A DNA stretch of 64,000 bases from Nitrosospira multiformis (lineage in GTDB: Bacteria > Pseudomonadota > Gammaproteobacteria > Burkholderiales > Nitrosomonadaceae). The translations under genes and the position numbers were made by a program. The notes beneath the pieces were generated by a model, which searched no databases, was not told the origin of the DNA, and worked only from the letters and a program-made list of their open reading frames with translations. Positions 24,430-33,235 of this stretch are shown here, piece after piece. Numbering within the stretch: position 1 is the first letter of the stretch; every line of letters begins with the position of its first letter. Location: the NCBI RefSeq assembly GCF_900103165.1, contig NZ_FNKY01000001.1, forward strand, positions 2,170,001-2,234,000. Direction: 5' to 3'.

Positions 24430-27400
24430 ATGAGTGAACGCCGGATCCTGGTCATTGGGTCACAATGCCAAGCCCTGAGCCAACTTGGTTTTTTGCCGCA
24501 GGCGGCGCAGGAGCTTTACCGGGTGATGATCGATCCGGAACGGGGGGCATGTGTTTCTGCGCTCGAGGGGGAAGGATTACTCATCGATCCCACCGTCCGG
24601 GATACCAAGGATGCCATCAAGAAAGCATACCGGCGCGCGGCAAAAGATGAGGCAACACTATTCATTGCCTATATCGGTCACGGCGAGCGCGCGGACGAAG
24701 ACTTCTACCTGCTCCCGCAAGATGCGGAAAATCCCCCCGACTCCGACACGGCGGTACATCTCACCAACATAATAAAAGAGGCGCACAAGAAAGCTGTGGG
24801 CCAAGTGGATGGATTGGCTGTGCTGGTCGATGCCTGTTATTCGGGTCAAGCCGGCTTCGGCGCAGCACAGTCCTGGGTGCGGGGCCTGGGAGGTACACTT
24901 CGATTCGAGGTCCTCACTGCTGCGGCCGATCGTCCGGCGGCGGATGGCTGCTTTAGCCGAAGCCTTGTTGCGTTACTGCGTGATGGGGTTGCCACGGAAC
25001 CCTCCGAACACCTGCACTGCGTTAATCTGCGTCCTCTCATTAAGAAACACTGTCCGAACCAGGAAGCGCAAAACCCCGCCTATAATCCCGACGCAACGCT
25101 GTGGCTGGCGAAGAATGCGGCCAGTATCCGCGAGCCATGGGCACAGACGCCGCTGGCGGATGAAATTCAGCGGCTCACGCTCGCGTATCAGCCCACCCTT
25201 GCCCTGGATGAAATTGTGACGCGCTCGCGGGCGGAGCGCTGTGTGGCGGTGGTGGGTGATGCAGGCACGGGAAAATCGGCGCTGGCGGCGGCGCTGGCAT
25301 GGCCGAAGGCCGCGCAGGGAGCCGTCCCCGCCGGCTTCGTACATGCAATCGCTCTGCTTAACGAGGCGACGACACCACGGGAGCTGGCACGCACCCTGAC
25401 GGAACAGCTTGTCCGGTCCGTGCCCGGCTTCCGTGAAGCGCAGCAAGCGTTTATGCGCGATACTCCCTACGACGAGCAGCAAAAACTGGATACGCTGGAG
25501 AAGCAATTGCTCGGTCCGCTCACGTGGCTGGGGCGGCTGGAGCAGCCAAGTCAGGTCACGGCGGTACGCATCGTCGTGGATGCGCTCGATCGCCTCGCGA
25601 CCGGTGCGCGCAGCTCGGTAATGGAGACGCTGAATCAGTTGGGCAAATTGGCCTTCGTGCGCCTGCTGGTTACTGCCCGGCCAGATACGGAACTTCCACC
25701 GGGAGCTTCGTCATATTCGCTTGCTTTCGCGCCGGATGAGAAAATCCATCAATATCTCGAACGGCGCGGCACTCCACCTGCGCGTCAGGGGGAAGTTGTG
25801 CAGGCAGCCGAGGGTAGCTGGCTGGTGGCCCGTGTGCTTGCCGATCTGCTTGGCGAACAGCCCAAGGCACCCATAGGTGCCGGTGGCCTCGCTCTGGGGG
25901 ATGCCTATGAGGAAATGCTTTCGCGTTGCGGCGCTGCTGACGACGAGAGCCTTCGGCGCGTGCTCGAGATTCTCGCCGCCGCCGGGGCAGGCCCCCTGCT
26001 GCCGCTTCCGCTGCTATGCAAGACGAGCGAAGCGCTTGGCGGCCCGGCCTCCCCAGTATTTGTGCGCGACCAGCTAGTGCGGCTGCGCGGCCTTGCGGTG
26101 CGAAGCGCGGCGGGTACGGAGAACGAGCACGCTGGTCTTTTCCACCAGACGCTCGTCGATTACGTTGCCGCCCGCGCGCCGCAAGAAATCATTGCCGCAC
26201 ACAAGGCCCTTATTGTCGGCATTGAGGCGCTCGCACCTCCTGGCGCAGGTCCAACAGACTTGAATAACGCCATACAGCGTTATGCCTTCGAGCGGGAGGC
26301 AGAGCATTTATGGACGCTTGGGGAGGCTGACAGTGCCTGGGCGAGTCTTTCCGCAAGAACCTCACCCATCCCCCGCGACAACCTGCGCCGCTGGCGGCTC
26401 TGGCTGATGCGAGTGGAGGCGGTAGTTGGCTCAGATCACCCGGTTACATTCATTGTCCGCAACAATATCGCTCACTTAACCGGCGAATGCGGAGATCCGC
26501 GTGAGTCGCTGCGGTTATTTGAGGCGCTGCTCCCCGACCAGGAGCGCGTGCTGGGCCCCGATCATCCGGACACTCTCATGACCCGCAGTAATATCGCATA
26601 CTCGACCAGCATGTGTGGAAACGTTCGCCAGGCACTGTGTCTGGCCGAAGCGCTGCTCCCCGACCAGGAGCGTGTGTCTGGACCCGATTACCCAGGTACG
26701 CTCACGATCCGCAATAATATCGCCCATTGGACTGGGGATTGCGGAAATCCTCGCGAGGCGCTCAGATTGTTCCAGGAACTGCTCCCCAACCAGGAGCGCA
26801 TACTGGGAGCGGATCATCCGGATACGCTCAAGACTCGCAGCAACATCGCGCTCTGGACCGGCAACAGCGGAGACGCGCGCGAAGCATTGCGGCTGGCCGA
26901 AGCGCTGCTTACCGACGAGGCGCGTGTGCTGGGCCTGGGTCATCCGAACACGCTCACGCTCCGCAATAATATCGCCCATTGGACCGGAGATTGCGGAAAT
27001 CCCCGCGAGGCGCTCAGGTTGTTCCAGGAACTGCTCCCCGACCAGGAGCGCATACTGGGAGCGGATCATCCGGATACGCTCAAGACTCGTAGCAACATCG
27101 CGCTCTGGACCGGCAACAGCGGAGACACGCACGAGGCATTGCGGCTGGCCGAAGCGCTGCTTAACGACGAGGAGCGCGTGCTGGGCCTGGATCACCCGAA
27201 CACGCTCACGATCCGCAGCAATATTGCTCTCTGGACTGGCGAATGCGGGGACTCCCATGAAGCGCTAAGACTATTCGAAGCGCTGCTCCCCGACCAGGAG
27301 CGCATATTGGGAGCGAATCATCCGGATACGCTCAAGACTCGCAGCAATATGGCCTACTCAATCTCCCTGTGCGGAGATGCTCGCGAAGGGCTGCGACTGA

Positions 27401-27876
27401 CTGAGGCGCTGCTCCCTGACCTGGAGCGTGTACTGGGTTCCGATCACCCGCTCACACTCGCCACCCGCAACAATATTGCCCTCTGGACTGGCGAATGCGG
27501 AGACTCCCATGAAGCACTAAGACTGTTCGAAGCACTGCTCGTCGATCAGGAGCGCATAGTGGGACCGGATCACCCGGACACGCTCAAAATTCGGGGTAAT
27601 GTCGCCCACTTGATCGCACGCAACGGCGATGCGCGCGAGGCACTCCGGCTATTACAGCTGCTGCTCGCCGACCATGAGCGTGTACTCGGCCCCAATCATC
27701 CAGCCTTGCTCATAATCCGCATCAACATCGCCTACCTGACTGCCGAGTGCGGCGACGCCCGTGAAGCACTGCGACTGTTCCAGGCACTACTCCCCGACCA
27801 GGAGCGCATACTCGGCCCTGATCATCCGAATACCCTCATCATCAAGGAATCGATTGATCATTTGACCGCAAGCTGA
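24430..27876 (+). CDS. Caspase-like protease - P-loop ATPase - TPR (STAND-like) protein
   Basis: A 1148-residue protein. Residues 1-190 form a caspase-like (C14) domain with the catalytic dyad His84 (AYIGHGE) and Cys136 (VLVDACYSG). A P-loop ATPase follows, with Walker A about 275-283 (GDAGTGKSA) and a Walker-B-like VRIVVDALDRL near 383. From about 660 on there are eleven 42-residue TPR units plus a partial twelfth, of the kinesin-light-chain type (RILGADHPDTLKTRSNIALW). This protease-STAND-TPR order matches bacterial conflict or programmed cell-death proteins, where the repeats sense a trigger. The protein is probably cytosolic. It is convergent with the hydrolase gene (7-bp gap). Confidence 0.9.
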   Translation: MSERRILVIGSQCQALSQLGFLPQAAQELYRVMIDPERGACVSALEGEGLLIDPTVRDTKDAIKKAYRRAAKDEATLFIAYIGHGERADEDFYLLPQDAENPPDSDTAVHLTNIIKEAHKKAVGQVDGLAVLVDACYSGQAGFGAAQSWVRGLGGTLRFEVLTAAADRPAADGCFSRSLVALLRDGVATEPSEHLHCVNLRPLIKKHCPNQEAQNPAYNPDATLWLAKNAASIREPWAQTPLADEIQRLTLAYQPTLALDEIVTRSRAERCVAVVGDAGTGKSALAAALAWPKAAQGAVPAGFVHAIALLNEATTPRELARTLTEQLVRSVPGFREAQQAFMRDTPYDEQQKLDTLEKQLLGPLTWLGRLEQPSQVTAVRIVVDALDRLATGARSSVMETLNQLGKLAFVRLLVTARPDTELPPGASSYSLAFAPDEKIHQYLERRGTPPARQGEVVQAAEGSWLVARVLADLLGEQPKAPIGAGGLALGDAYEEMLSRCGAADDESLRRVLEILAAAGAGPLLPLPLLCKTSEALGGPASPVFVRDQLVRLRGLAVRSAAGTENEHAGLFHQTLVDYVAARAPQEIIAAHKALIVGIEALAPPGAGPTDLNNAIQRYAFEREAEHLWTLGEADSAWASLSARTSPIPRDNLRRWRLWLMRVEAVVGSDHPVTFIVRNNIAHLTGECGDPRESLRLFEALLPDQERVLGPDHPDTLMTRSNIAYSTSMCGNVRQALCLAEALLPDQERVSGPDYPGTLTIRNNIAHWTGDCGNPREALRLFQELLPNQERILGADHPDTLKTRSNIALWTGNSGDAREALRLAEALLTDEARVLGLGHPNTLTLRNNIAHWTGDCGNPREALRLFQELLPDQERILGADHPDTLKTRSNIALWTGNSGDTHEALRLAEALLNDEERVLGLDHPNTLTIRSNIALWTGECGDSHEALRLFEALLPDQERILGANHPDTLKTRSNMAYSISLCGDAREGLRLTEALLPDLERVLGSDHPLTLATRNNIALWTGECGDSHEALRLFEALLVDQERIVGPDHPDTLKIRGNVAHLIARNGDAREALRLLQLLLADHERVLGPNHPALLIIRINIAYLTAECGDAREALRLFQALLPDQERILGPDHPNTLIIKESIDHLTAS
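26711..27214 (+). repeat. 252-bp tandem duplication inside the TPR region
   Basis: Bases 26711-26962 and 26963-27214 are near-identical copies of a two-TPR block (2 x 126 bp), far closer to each other than to the other TPR units. This indicates recent repeat-number change. Confidence 0.85.
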
Positions 27877-27883
27877 ATCCCGG

Positions 27884-28837
27884 TCAACCCACAGCGTTTA
27901 CGGCGCTGCCACCAAAAATCTCCCCTACTTCCCTGCCAATCTGCACCTTGCCGAGATAGAAATCCGAATTGTGAGGATCGGCACCGTTGTCTACGGTGTA
28001 GCCACCCTCGAATGATGCGCTGGCGGGTATTCCTGCACGAAACAAGTCTATAAGATCCGGTTCGGCGGCGATGAAATCATCCCGGTCGGCTATATTCACC
28101 CAGCGCCGTACAGCTGGTGGGAACCTCGGCGGCTGCGGCCGCAGGCACTGATAAACGATGGTCTGGAGCCCGAGGGGGGAACCCAGCGTCAGCAGTAAAG
28201 GAAGCGGCTTATCCATAAGGTGCGCTGCCTCATAAGCAATTACAGAGCCCAGTGAGTGCCCGATCAGTACTCTGGTTTCAGGGCCGATCAGCTTGAATAC
28301 CGATTTGAGGGCTGCGGAACGGATAGTGTCGTCAGTGAGATATCGCGTCACCTGGGCGAGAGAGCGATTGACGAAGCGTTCGGCAAAACCCATGCCGAAC
28401 GGTGCAAACCAGGAGATTTTGCTCAAGCTTCCGATAGCGCTGCGGACAACGCTTCCCGCGCCCTGCTCCGTACCCATCTGCCTGGTTATGTAAGCCAGCT
28501 CAAGCTCACCGGTTTCCCGGGTTTTCTGCTTCGACGCTCGCTCGACGGCGTGCTTTAGCCATTCCAGCGCCAGAACCTGTGCGAACTGCGCCTCTTCGGA
28601 TGTAAATTCCGCCGGATCATCGCCCTGCTGACCTGGCATAAGGAAAAGGTTGCCATAAAATGCCATTCGCGTTTCGATGCTGCCGGGTTTCCCGGCGTTA
28701 CGCCAGATCCGATCCGCTACATCCGCAAACCCGGCATCCCGCACACCACCCGCCAGCGCGGGTAACCATGCGCTTTCCAGTTTATCGGCGGATTTTTGCT
28801 GCTGATCAATGCCGTGTACGAGAACAATCTCGGCCAT
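27884..28837 (-). CDS. Alpha/beta-hydrolase
   Basis: A 317-residue protein with alpha/beta-hydrolase signatures. The N-terminal strand-turn is IVLVHGIDQQ, and the nucleophile elbow is LIGHSLGSVIAYEA (Ser195 region). Likely acid (IADRDDF) and His (ADPHNSDF) regions follow. GGAG stands 7 bases before the ATG. There is no signal peptide. It may be a lipase/esterase or act on a protein or lipid released by the neighbouring caspase and TIR proteins, but the substrate is unknown. The sequence upstream carries the dispersed CCGGCAGTTGA repeat end and a MITE-like element. Confidence 0.75.
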   Translation of the reverse strand: MAEIVLVHGIDQQQKSADKLESAWLPALAGGVRDAGFADVADRIWRNAGKPGSIETRMAFYGNLFLMPGQQGDDPAEFTSEEAQFAQVLALEWLKHAVERASKQKTRETGELELAYITRQMGTEQGAGSVVRSAIGSLSKISWFAPFGMGFAERFVNRSLAQVTRYLTDDTIRSAALKSVFKLIGPETRVLIGHSLGSVIAYEAAHLMDKPLPLLLTLGSPLGLQTIVYQCLRPQPPRFPPAVRRWVNIADRDDFIAAEPDLIDLFRAGIPASASFEGGYTVDNGADPHNSDFYLGKVQIGREVGEIFGGSAVNAVG

Positions 28838-28885
28838 GCTTTTCTCCTTTCAGGATGTATATCAGTATATCTCAATCAGCATAAT

Positions 28886-28905
28886 CCTCAATCCGGCAGT
28901 TGATT
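28886..28905. repeat. Dispersed intergenic repeat end, partial copy D
   Basis: CTCAATCCGGCAGTTGATTA matches the first 15-18 bases of copies A (8331) and B (42494), in the same orientation and again just upstream of a leftward gene. The body of the repeat is absent, and a MITE-like element starts 50 bp on. Confidence 0.45.
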
Positions 28906-28952
28906 ACCTTTCCTTCCTTGCATTTATCCCAATCTTTACTACTTTTAATTTT

Positions 28953-29130
28953 AACCCAGATAATCCATTAGGCGGCTCTCCGAGCCTACGCGAGTGCTGG
29001 TGGTCAGTTTGCGGCCATTTCCGCCGCTTGCTCGGCGTCCATAGACTAGGCTATGGACTTCTCCCAACCGGCAAAACTGTCTCGCAACCTGCCTCACCAT
29101 CATCTCGCGTCCTAATGGATTATCTGGGTT
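28953..29130. mobile_element. 178-bp MITE-like element, family 1 copy 1
   Basis: Perfect 18-bp terminal inverted repeats AACCCAGATAATCCATTA (28953-28970) and its complement (29113-29130) bound it. The interior has no gene and contains the hairpin GTCCATAG-N6-CTATGGAC. A diverged, inverted copy lies at 61877-62031. It sits 31 bp upstream of the multicopper oxidase start. Confidence 0.8.
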
Positions 29131-29161
29131 TAATGTTTACGACAAATAGGAGACCGGGATC

Positions 29162-32100
29162 ATGCAAATCAGACATATCTACCTGAAAATCGAAGCGGTA
29201 CCGAATTACAGCCCCGTCGCGCCAGACGATGCCGAGCATCATAAACACCGGCTTGACTGCATGAGAAACATGGAACATGAGGACGCGACCATTCCGCAAT
29301 CGGAAGTTGACCGGCGCTCGCTGAATGCCCTGGTCTACCGTGAGTACCTTGATGCCGCCTACACTGTAATGAAAAACACGCCCCTCATTGCCGCGGATAT
29401 CAATGAGCCGCGTGTCGAACGGCGCATTCCGGGTACGGTCATCTATACGCAGCCGGATGAACGGCTTTATGTCCATGTGCTAAATGGCGATACCGAGCCT
29501 CATAGCTTTCACGTGCATGGGCTGCACTATGGCATCGATTCGGATGGCTCATGGCCATTTGGCGTGCAGGAATACGATGGACCAAATCGCAGCGATGCAA
29601 TTTGTCCAGGAGAGCAATGGTGCTACGTCTTCGATGTCAAGGAAGACGCCATCGGCGCATGGCCTTTCCACGACCATCACATGCATATCGAGGAAGTCGT
29701 GAAACGCGGGCTCTTTGGCGGCATAGTGGTTCGCGACCCCCACTGCGACAAAACGGACCTTGAGGTACCTATCTTTTTTCATCGCCTGACAGCGAATGTT
29801 GGTGCCGCGCTGTTCGACAGCGATTCGCTCAATGCGGGCGACCAATTTGACTTTACCTTCAATGAGGAAGGCACTTTTGAATACTACTGCCGTTTTCATC
29901 CGATGCAGGGGCGCGTGCGCGTCACGATGGCGGGTCCCCTCACTGCAACCATCAATATCCTGGATACACCGGCACGCTTCGAACTCGACGATATCACGGT
30001 GGGAGTGGGTGCGACCGTCACCTGGAACCATGCCGGGAATCAACCCCATACCGTAACCGAGCGCAGTGGCGCCGGTCTGGAGTCGTTCGCCATCAACGGG
30101 CGCACATTCGTGGGGAATACGCCGACTATCGTGGCGGAATATGGCACCCGCGTGCGCTGGTATGTCTTCAACCTGGACTTGAGTATGATATGGCACAACT
30201 TCCACCTGCATGGGCAGCGCTGGCGGTGGGGCAATGAATGGGTCGATACGCGCTCCCTCGGGCCCGCCGAATCGTTTGTCGCTGATACAGTCGTGCCGCC
30301 GGTTATTCTTCTCCCCTTGCCGCTCGAATGTGAATGCAAGCCTCATGAGGGGCATGAAGGTCCTCATCCCACCCTGCCCGAGGATGAAGGCGGGCATGAT
30401 GCACCTCACCATGGCCGTGAGGCGCGCCCTCCCTTCCGGCCGGAAGCCAGACCTGACCACGAGCATGAACATGGACATGGACATGCTCATGAACACTTCC
30501 TCCATTCTTCCTCCTCAACGTCTGCGGGTGAGCAGGGACACCCATCGAAAGATGCCTATCCAGATCAATGCGGGGAAAAGCGCAAGAAATACCGCTTGCA
30601 GGGCGATTTCCTGATCCACTGTCATGTGGAAATGCACATGATGGAAGGCATGGCCGCGGTGCTTCGCGCTACGCAGGAAGTCGAGCTGAGCGATAAGGAG
30701 CTCGACAAGATCTGTTACCAACTGCCAACCGTGCGCGTGCATGAATGCCCCGAGGTAGAGCACCATCCTTGCGGCGGGGACGGCGAAGACAGTTGGGAAT
30801 TGCTGGAACCGTCACCGATTTTTGTGGTGCATGGAGCACTGTTGAATACGGGGCATGTCTTGCTATTTTCCGGCGCAGCGGAAAGGAATTATCCGCTCGA
30901 GGCCCGTATCTGGGACCCCGCAACCAAACAGGTCATGCCCGGCGTCATTACGTTGCCGGAGGATTTTTTCTGCTGTGGACATACCTTCCTGCCTGACGGC
31001 CGCTTGCTTGTCATCGGCGGCGACACAAATGGGGCGGGACACACCAATAATCGCTGCTTCATTTTTACCCCTGATGCGGTAACCCCTGACAATGGCACGT
31101 TTGGCCCAACCGTCAGCATGGCGCACGCGCGCTGGTATCCGACAGCACTGAGTTTGAGCGATGGACGCATACTCGCGTTTTCCGGGGGGCACCCCATCGC
31201 GGCGGAAGTCGAAGTGTTCGACGGGGGGGCGTGGACGCCGGTGGCCGGAGCAAACCGTTCATTCGATGAACTGTATCCCGGCATGCATCTCCTCCCCTCG
31301 GGGGAAATTTTCTATACCCGTGCCGGGTGGGCAGGTGCAACGGGGACCCAGACTGCTTATCTGACCATGACGGGGCCGAATAATGGCAATTGGACCGACT
31401 ATGGGCAGCAGCAGTTTTATGACCGCCAGGAAGGCATGAGCCTCCTCATGATTGACACGACCGTGAACCCGGAACACACGAGCCTGTATGTCTTTGGCGG
31501 CGGTGTATCCGGCCCCGCCACGGCGCGTAATAACGCTACCGCCGAGGTAATCGAATTCAGCGGCGGTATCGCAGGCTCGGCATGGGCGCGTATCGCCGAT
31601 ATGAATTTCGGCCGGACAAACGTCAATGCGGTGGTGTTGCCCACCGGCAGGATACTCATCATAGGCGGTCACAGCAATGGCCAGAAATGGTCACCTACCC
31701 CCGTGCTGGAAACGGAAACCTACGATCCGGCTACGAATACATGGACATTGGGCGCTCCGTTAAACTTTCCGCGCCAGTATCACTCGGTATGCATTCTGTT
31801 GGCGGATGGAAGGGTCGTGACAGCGGGCGGCGTTGCGCCGGGTACGGCGGATCCCGACCAGCATTCGGTGGAGCTATACTCGCCCGGCTATCTTAGCCTG
31901 GGTGCGCGCCCGGTGATATCGAATGCACCGCCCGCTGTCACCTATGCGAGCGCTTTTGTGATTGAAACGCCACAAGCCGCGAATATCAATGCAGTGGTGT
32001 TGATCGCGCCGATTGCGGTGACGCACCACACCGATGCCGGACAGCGATATATCAAGCTGCCGATTGGCTCCCGTACCGTCAGCACCTTGGAAACCCAGGC

Positions 32101-32200
32101 GCCAGCTCATGGCAATATCGCACCACCGGGTTCCTATATGCTGTTCGTGGTCGATAATCAGGGCGTGCCGTCAGAGGCGAGGTTTGTGGCGATTTCCTAG
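29162..32200 (+). CDS. Multicopper oxidase fused to galactose-oxidase-like (kelch/DUF1929) domain
   Basis: A 1012-residue fusion. Residues about 1-510 are a multicopper oxidase with copper-binding motifs (HSFHVHG, WPFHDHHMH, WHNFHLHGQRW, and HCHVEMHMMEGM, in which HCHxxxHxxxxM supplies the type 1 site with axial Met). A His/Glu-rich insert of about 85 residues (about 385-470; HEHEHGHGHAHEH) interrupts the last cupredoxin domain. Residues about 540-900 are kelch repeats of the galactose/glyoxal oxidase type, ending in a DUF1929 E-set domain. No clear signal peptide is seen. AGGAG precedes the ATG. Substrate unknown; copper oxidation or radical-copper chemistry is possible. Confidence 0.88.
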   Translation: MQIRHIYLKIEAVPNYSPVAPDDAEHHKHRLDCMRNMEHEDATIPQSEVDRRSLNALVYREYLDAAYTVMKNTPLIAADINEPRVERRIPGTVIYTQPDERLYVHVLNGDTEPHSFHVHGLHYGIDSDGSWPFGVQEYDGPNRSDAICPGEQWCYVFDVKEDAIGAWPFHDHHMHIEEVVKRGLFGGIVVRDPHCDKTDLEVPIFFHRLTANVGAALFDSDSLNAGDQFDFTFNEEGTFEYYCRFHPMQGRVRVTMAGPLTATINILDTPARFELDDITVGVGATVTWNHAGNQPHTVTERSGAGLESFAINGRTFVGNTPTIVAEYGTRVRWYVFNLDLSMIWHNFHLHGQRWRWGNEWVDTRSLGPAESFVADTVVPPVILLPLPLECECKPHEGHEGPHPTLPEDEGGHDAPHHGREARPPFRPEARPDHEHEHGHGHAHEHFLHSSSSTSAGEQGHPSKDAYPDQCGEKRKKYRLQGDFLIHCHVEMHMMEGMAAVLRATQEVELSDKELDKICYQLPTVRVHECPEVEHHPCGGDGEDSWELLEPSPIFVVHGALLNTGHVLLFSGAAERNYPLEARIWDPATKQVMPGVITLPEDFFCCGHTFLPDGRLLVIGGDTNGAGHTNNRCFIFTPDAVTPDNGTFGPTVSMAHARWYPTALSLSDGRILAFSGGHPIAAEVEVFDGGAWTPVAGANRSFDELYPGMHLLPSGEIFYTRAGWAGATGTQTAYLTMTGPNNGNWTDYGQQQFYDRQEGMSLLMIDTTVNPEHTSLYVFGGGVSGPATARNNATAEVIEFSGGIAGSAWARIADMNFGRTNVNAVVLPTGRILIIGGHSNGQKWSPTPVLETETYDPATNTWTLGAPLNFPRQYHSVCILLADGRVVTAGGVAPGTADPDQHSVELYSPGYLSLGARPVISNAPPAVTYASAFVIETPQAANINAVVLIAPIAVTHHTDAGQRYIKLPIGSRTVSTLETQAPAHGNIAPPGSYMLFVVDNQGVPSEARFVAIS

Positions 32201-32229
32201 GAATCTCTAAATAGGGATTACTGAAATTG

Positions 32230-33015
32230 TTATGTGGTTTCATCGGGGGACTCTTTTTGCCCCCGCTTCATGCGTTTGCTGTGCCGCTGCAAATTAGCGT
32301 TCAACTGATCAATGATATCCGACGCAACATTGATGACCTGGCCTGAGCCGAAGCCCAGGCGGGTCATTTCCTTATAGAAAGATTTTGCCATGATTTTTGC
32401 GATCTGATCCGGATTATGCAAAGTGCTTCCCAGTGAATTGTTCATGTTTTTTTGGGTTTCCTGTATCAGCGCCAACTGGGCGAAACGTGAATTCAGTATG
32501 CTCTGAAGCTGTATCGTCTGAATCGATTTGCCGATGAACAGGGCAATGACATCAAGCAGATTCAGGTCGCCCGGTTTGAAGGATGCTTCGTTATCGCAAC
32601 CCGTGACATTGACCACGCCTGCTATGCAAGTGTTGATTCGTATTGGCGAGCAAAGCAGACTTTTATGGGGATCATTGGTGCGCCGCGCCCGATTGGCAAA
32701 CTCCGATTTATTGATATCCTCGATAAATAACGATTTTCCGGTGGCGACAACATGTCCCGCAATGCCCTCCCCCTTGCGTACGGATTCCTTGTACGCAGCT
32801 GCCGGTAGCGGACCATAGCTGGCGCAAACTCTCATGCGCGGATTCTGGGATTCGCCATCATTTAAAAGCATGATGGAACAATTGCTGGCACCAAGGATTT
32901 TAGCGGTCTTCTCTGCGAGCTGTAAAAGATTGTCGTCGAAATTCCCTTCTTCCAGAAAGCAGGATATATCCTGGAGTTTGATCAGCTGATTTTCAATATT
33001 TCCAATGATGTCCAT
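32230..33015 (-). CDS. GAF-domain protein
   Basis: A 261-residue cytosolic protein. A GAF domain spans about residues 20-170 (ILGASNCSIMLLND, RKGEGIAGHVVATGKSLFI, LLCSPI, GVVNVTG), and a helical C-terminal tail ends in a basic stretch (RHSKRMKRGQK). It has no kinase, cyclase or DNA-binding domain. Such single GAF proteins bind small ligands or serve as partners for other regulators. The gene is convergent with the multicopper oxidase fusion (29-bp gap). Confidence 0.8.
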   Translation of the reverse strand: MDIIGNIENQLIKLQDISCFLEEGNFDDNLLQLAEKTAKILGASNCSIMLLNDGESQNPRMRVCASYGPLPAAAYKESVRKGEGIAGHVVATGKSLFIEDINKSEFANRARRTNDPHKSLLCSPIRINTCIAGVVNVTGCDNEASFKPGDLNLLDVIALFIGKSIQTIQLQSILNSRFAQLALIQETQKNMNNSLGSTLHNPDQIAKIMAKSFYKEMTRLGFGSGQVINVASDIIDQLNANLQRHSKRMKRGQKESPDETT

Positions 33016-33055
33016 TCACACTCCATCACTATGACTACAGCCTCTTTATAGCAGT

Positions 33056-33118
33056 GGGCCGGCAATATGGCAAAATTGAGAATTTTCGGGCATGTTGCGT
33101 ACCGGTATCGCCAGCCCT
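33056..33118 (-). pseudogene. Fragment of a duplicated ABC-2 permease 3' region
   Basis: The minus strand here encodes GLAIPVRNMPENSQ then HIAGPLL, matching GLATPVRNMPEILQIATLANPLRF in the adjacent permease (nt about 33380-33450). Only about 60 bp survive, just downstream of that gene. Confidence 0.45.
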
Positions 33119-33235
33119 CGATGACCCCCTCGATGTAAGCTGTGGGGGGACCGGTCGTGCTGGAATTGCGCGCACGCCCCGGGGCTCATCATGATTAAGG
33201 AACATGACACGATTATGAGAATGCCCATTCACTAT

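Noticed and set aside
26400-27876. Repetitive DNA as a possible satellite or CRISPR
   Set aside because: 126-bp period equals the 42-residue TPR unit of a continuous open frame.
29549-30505. 318-codon minus-strand frame
   Set aside because: Opposite the copper-binding motifs of the multicopper oxidase; shadow.
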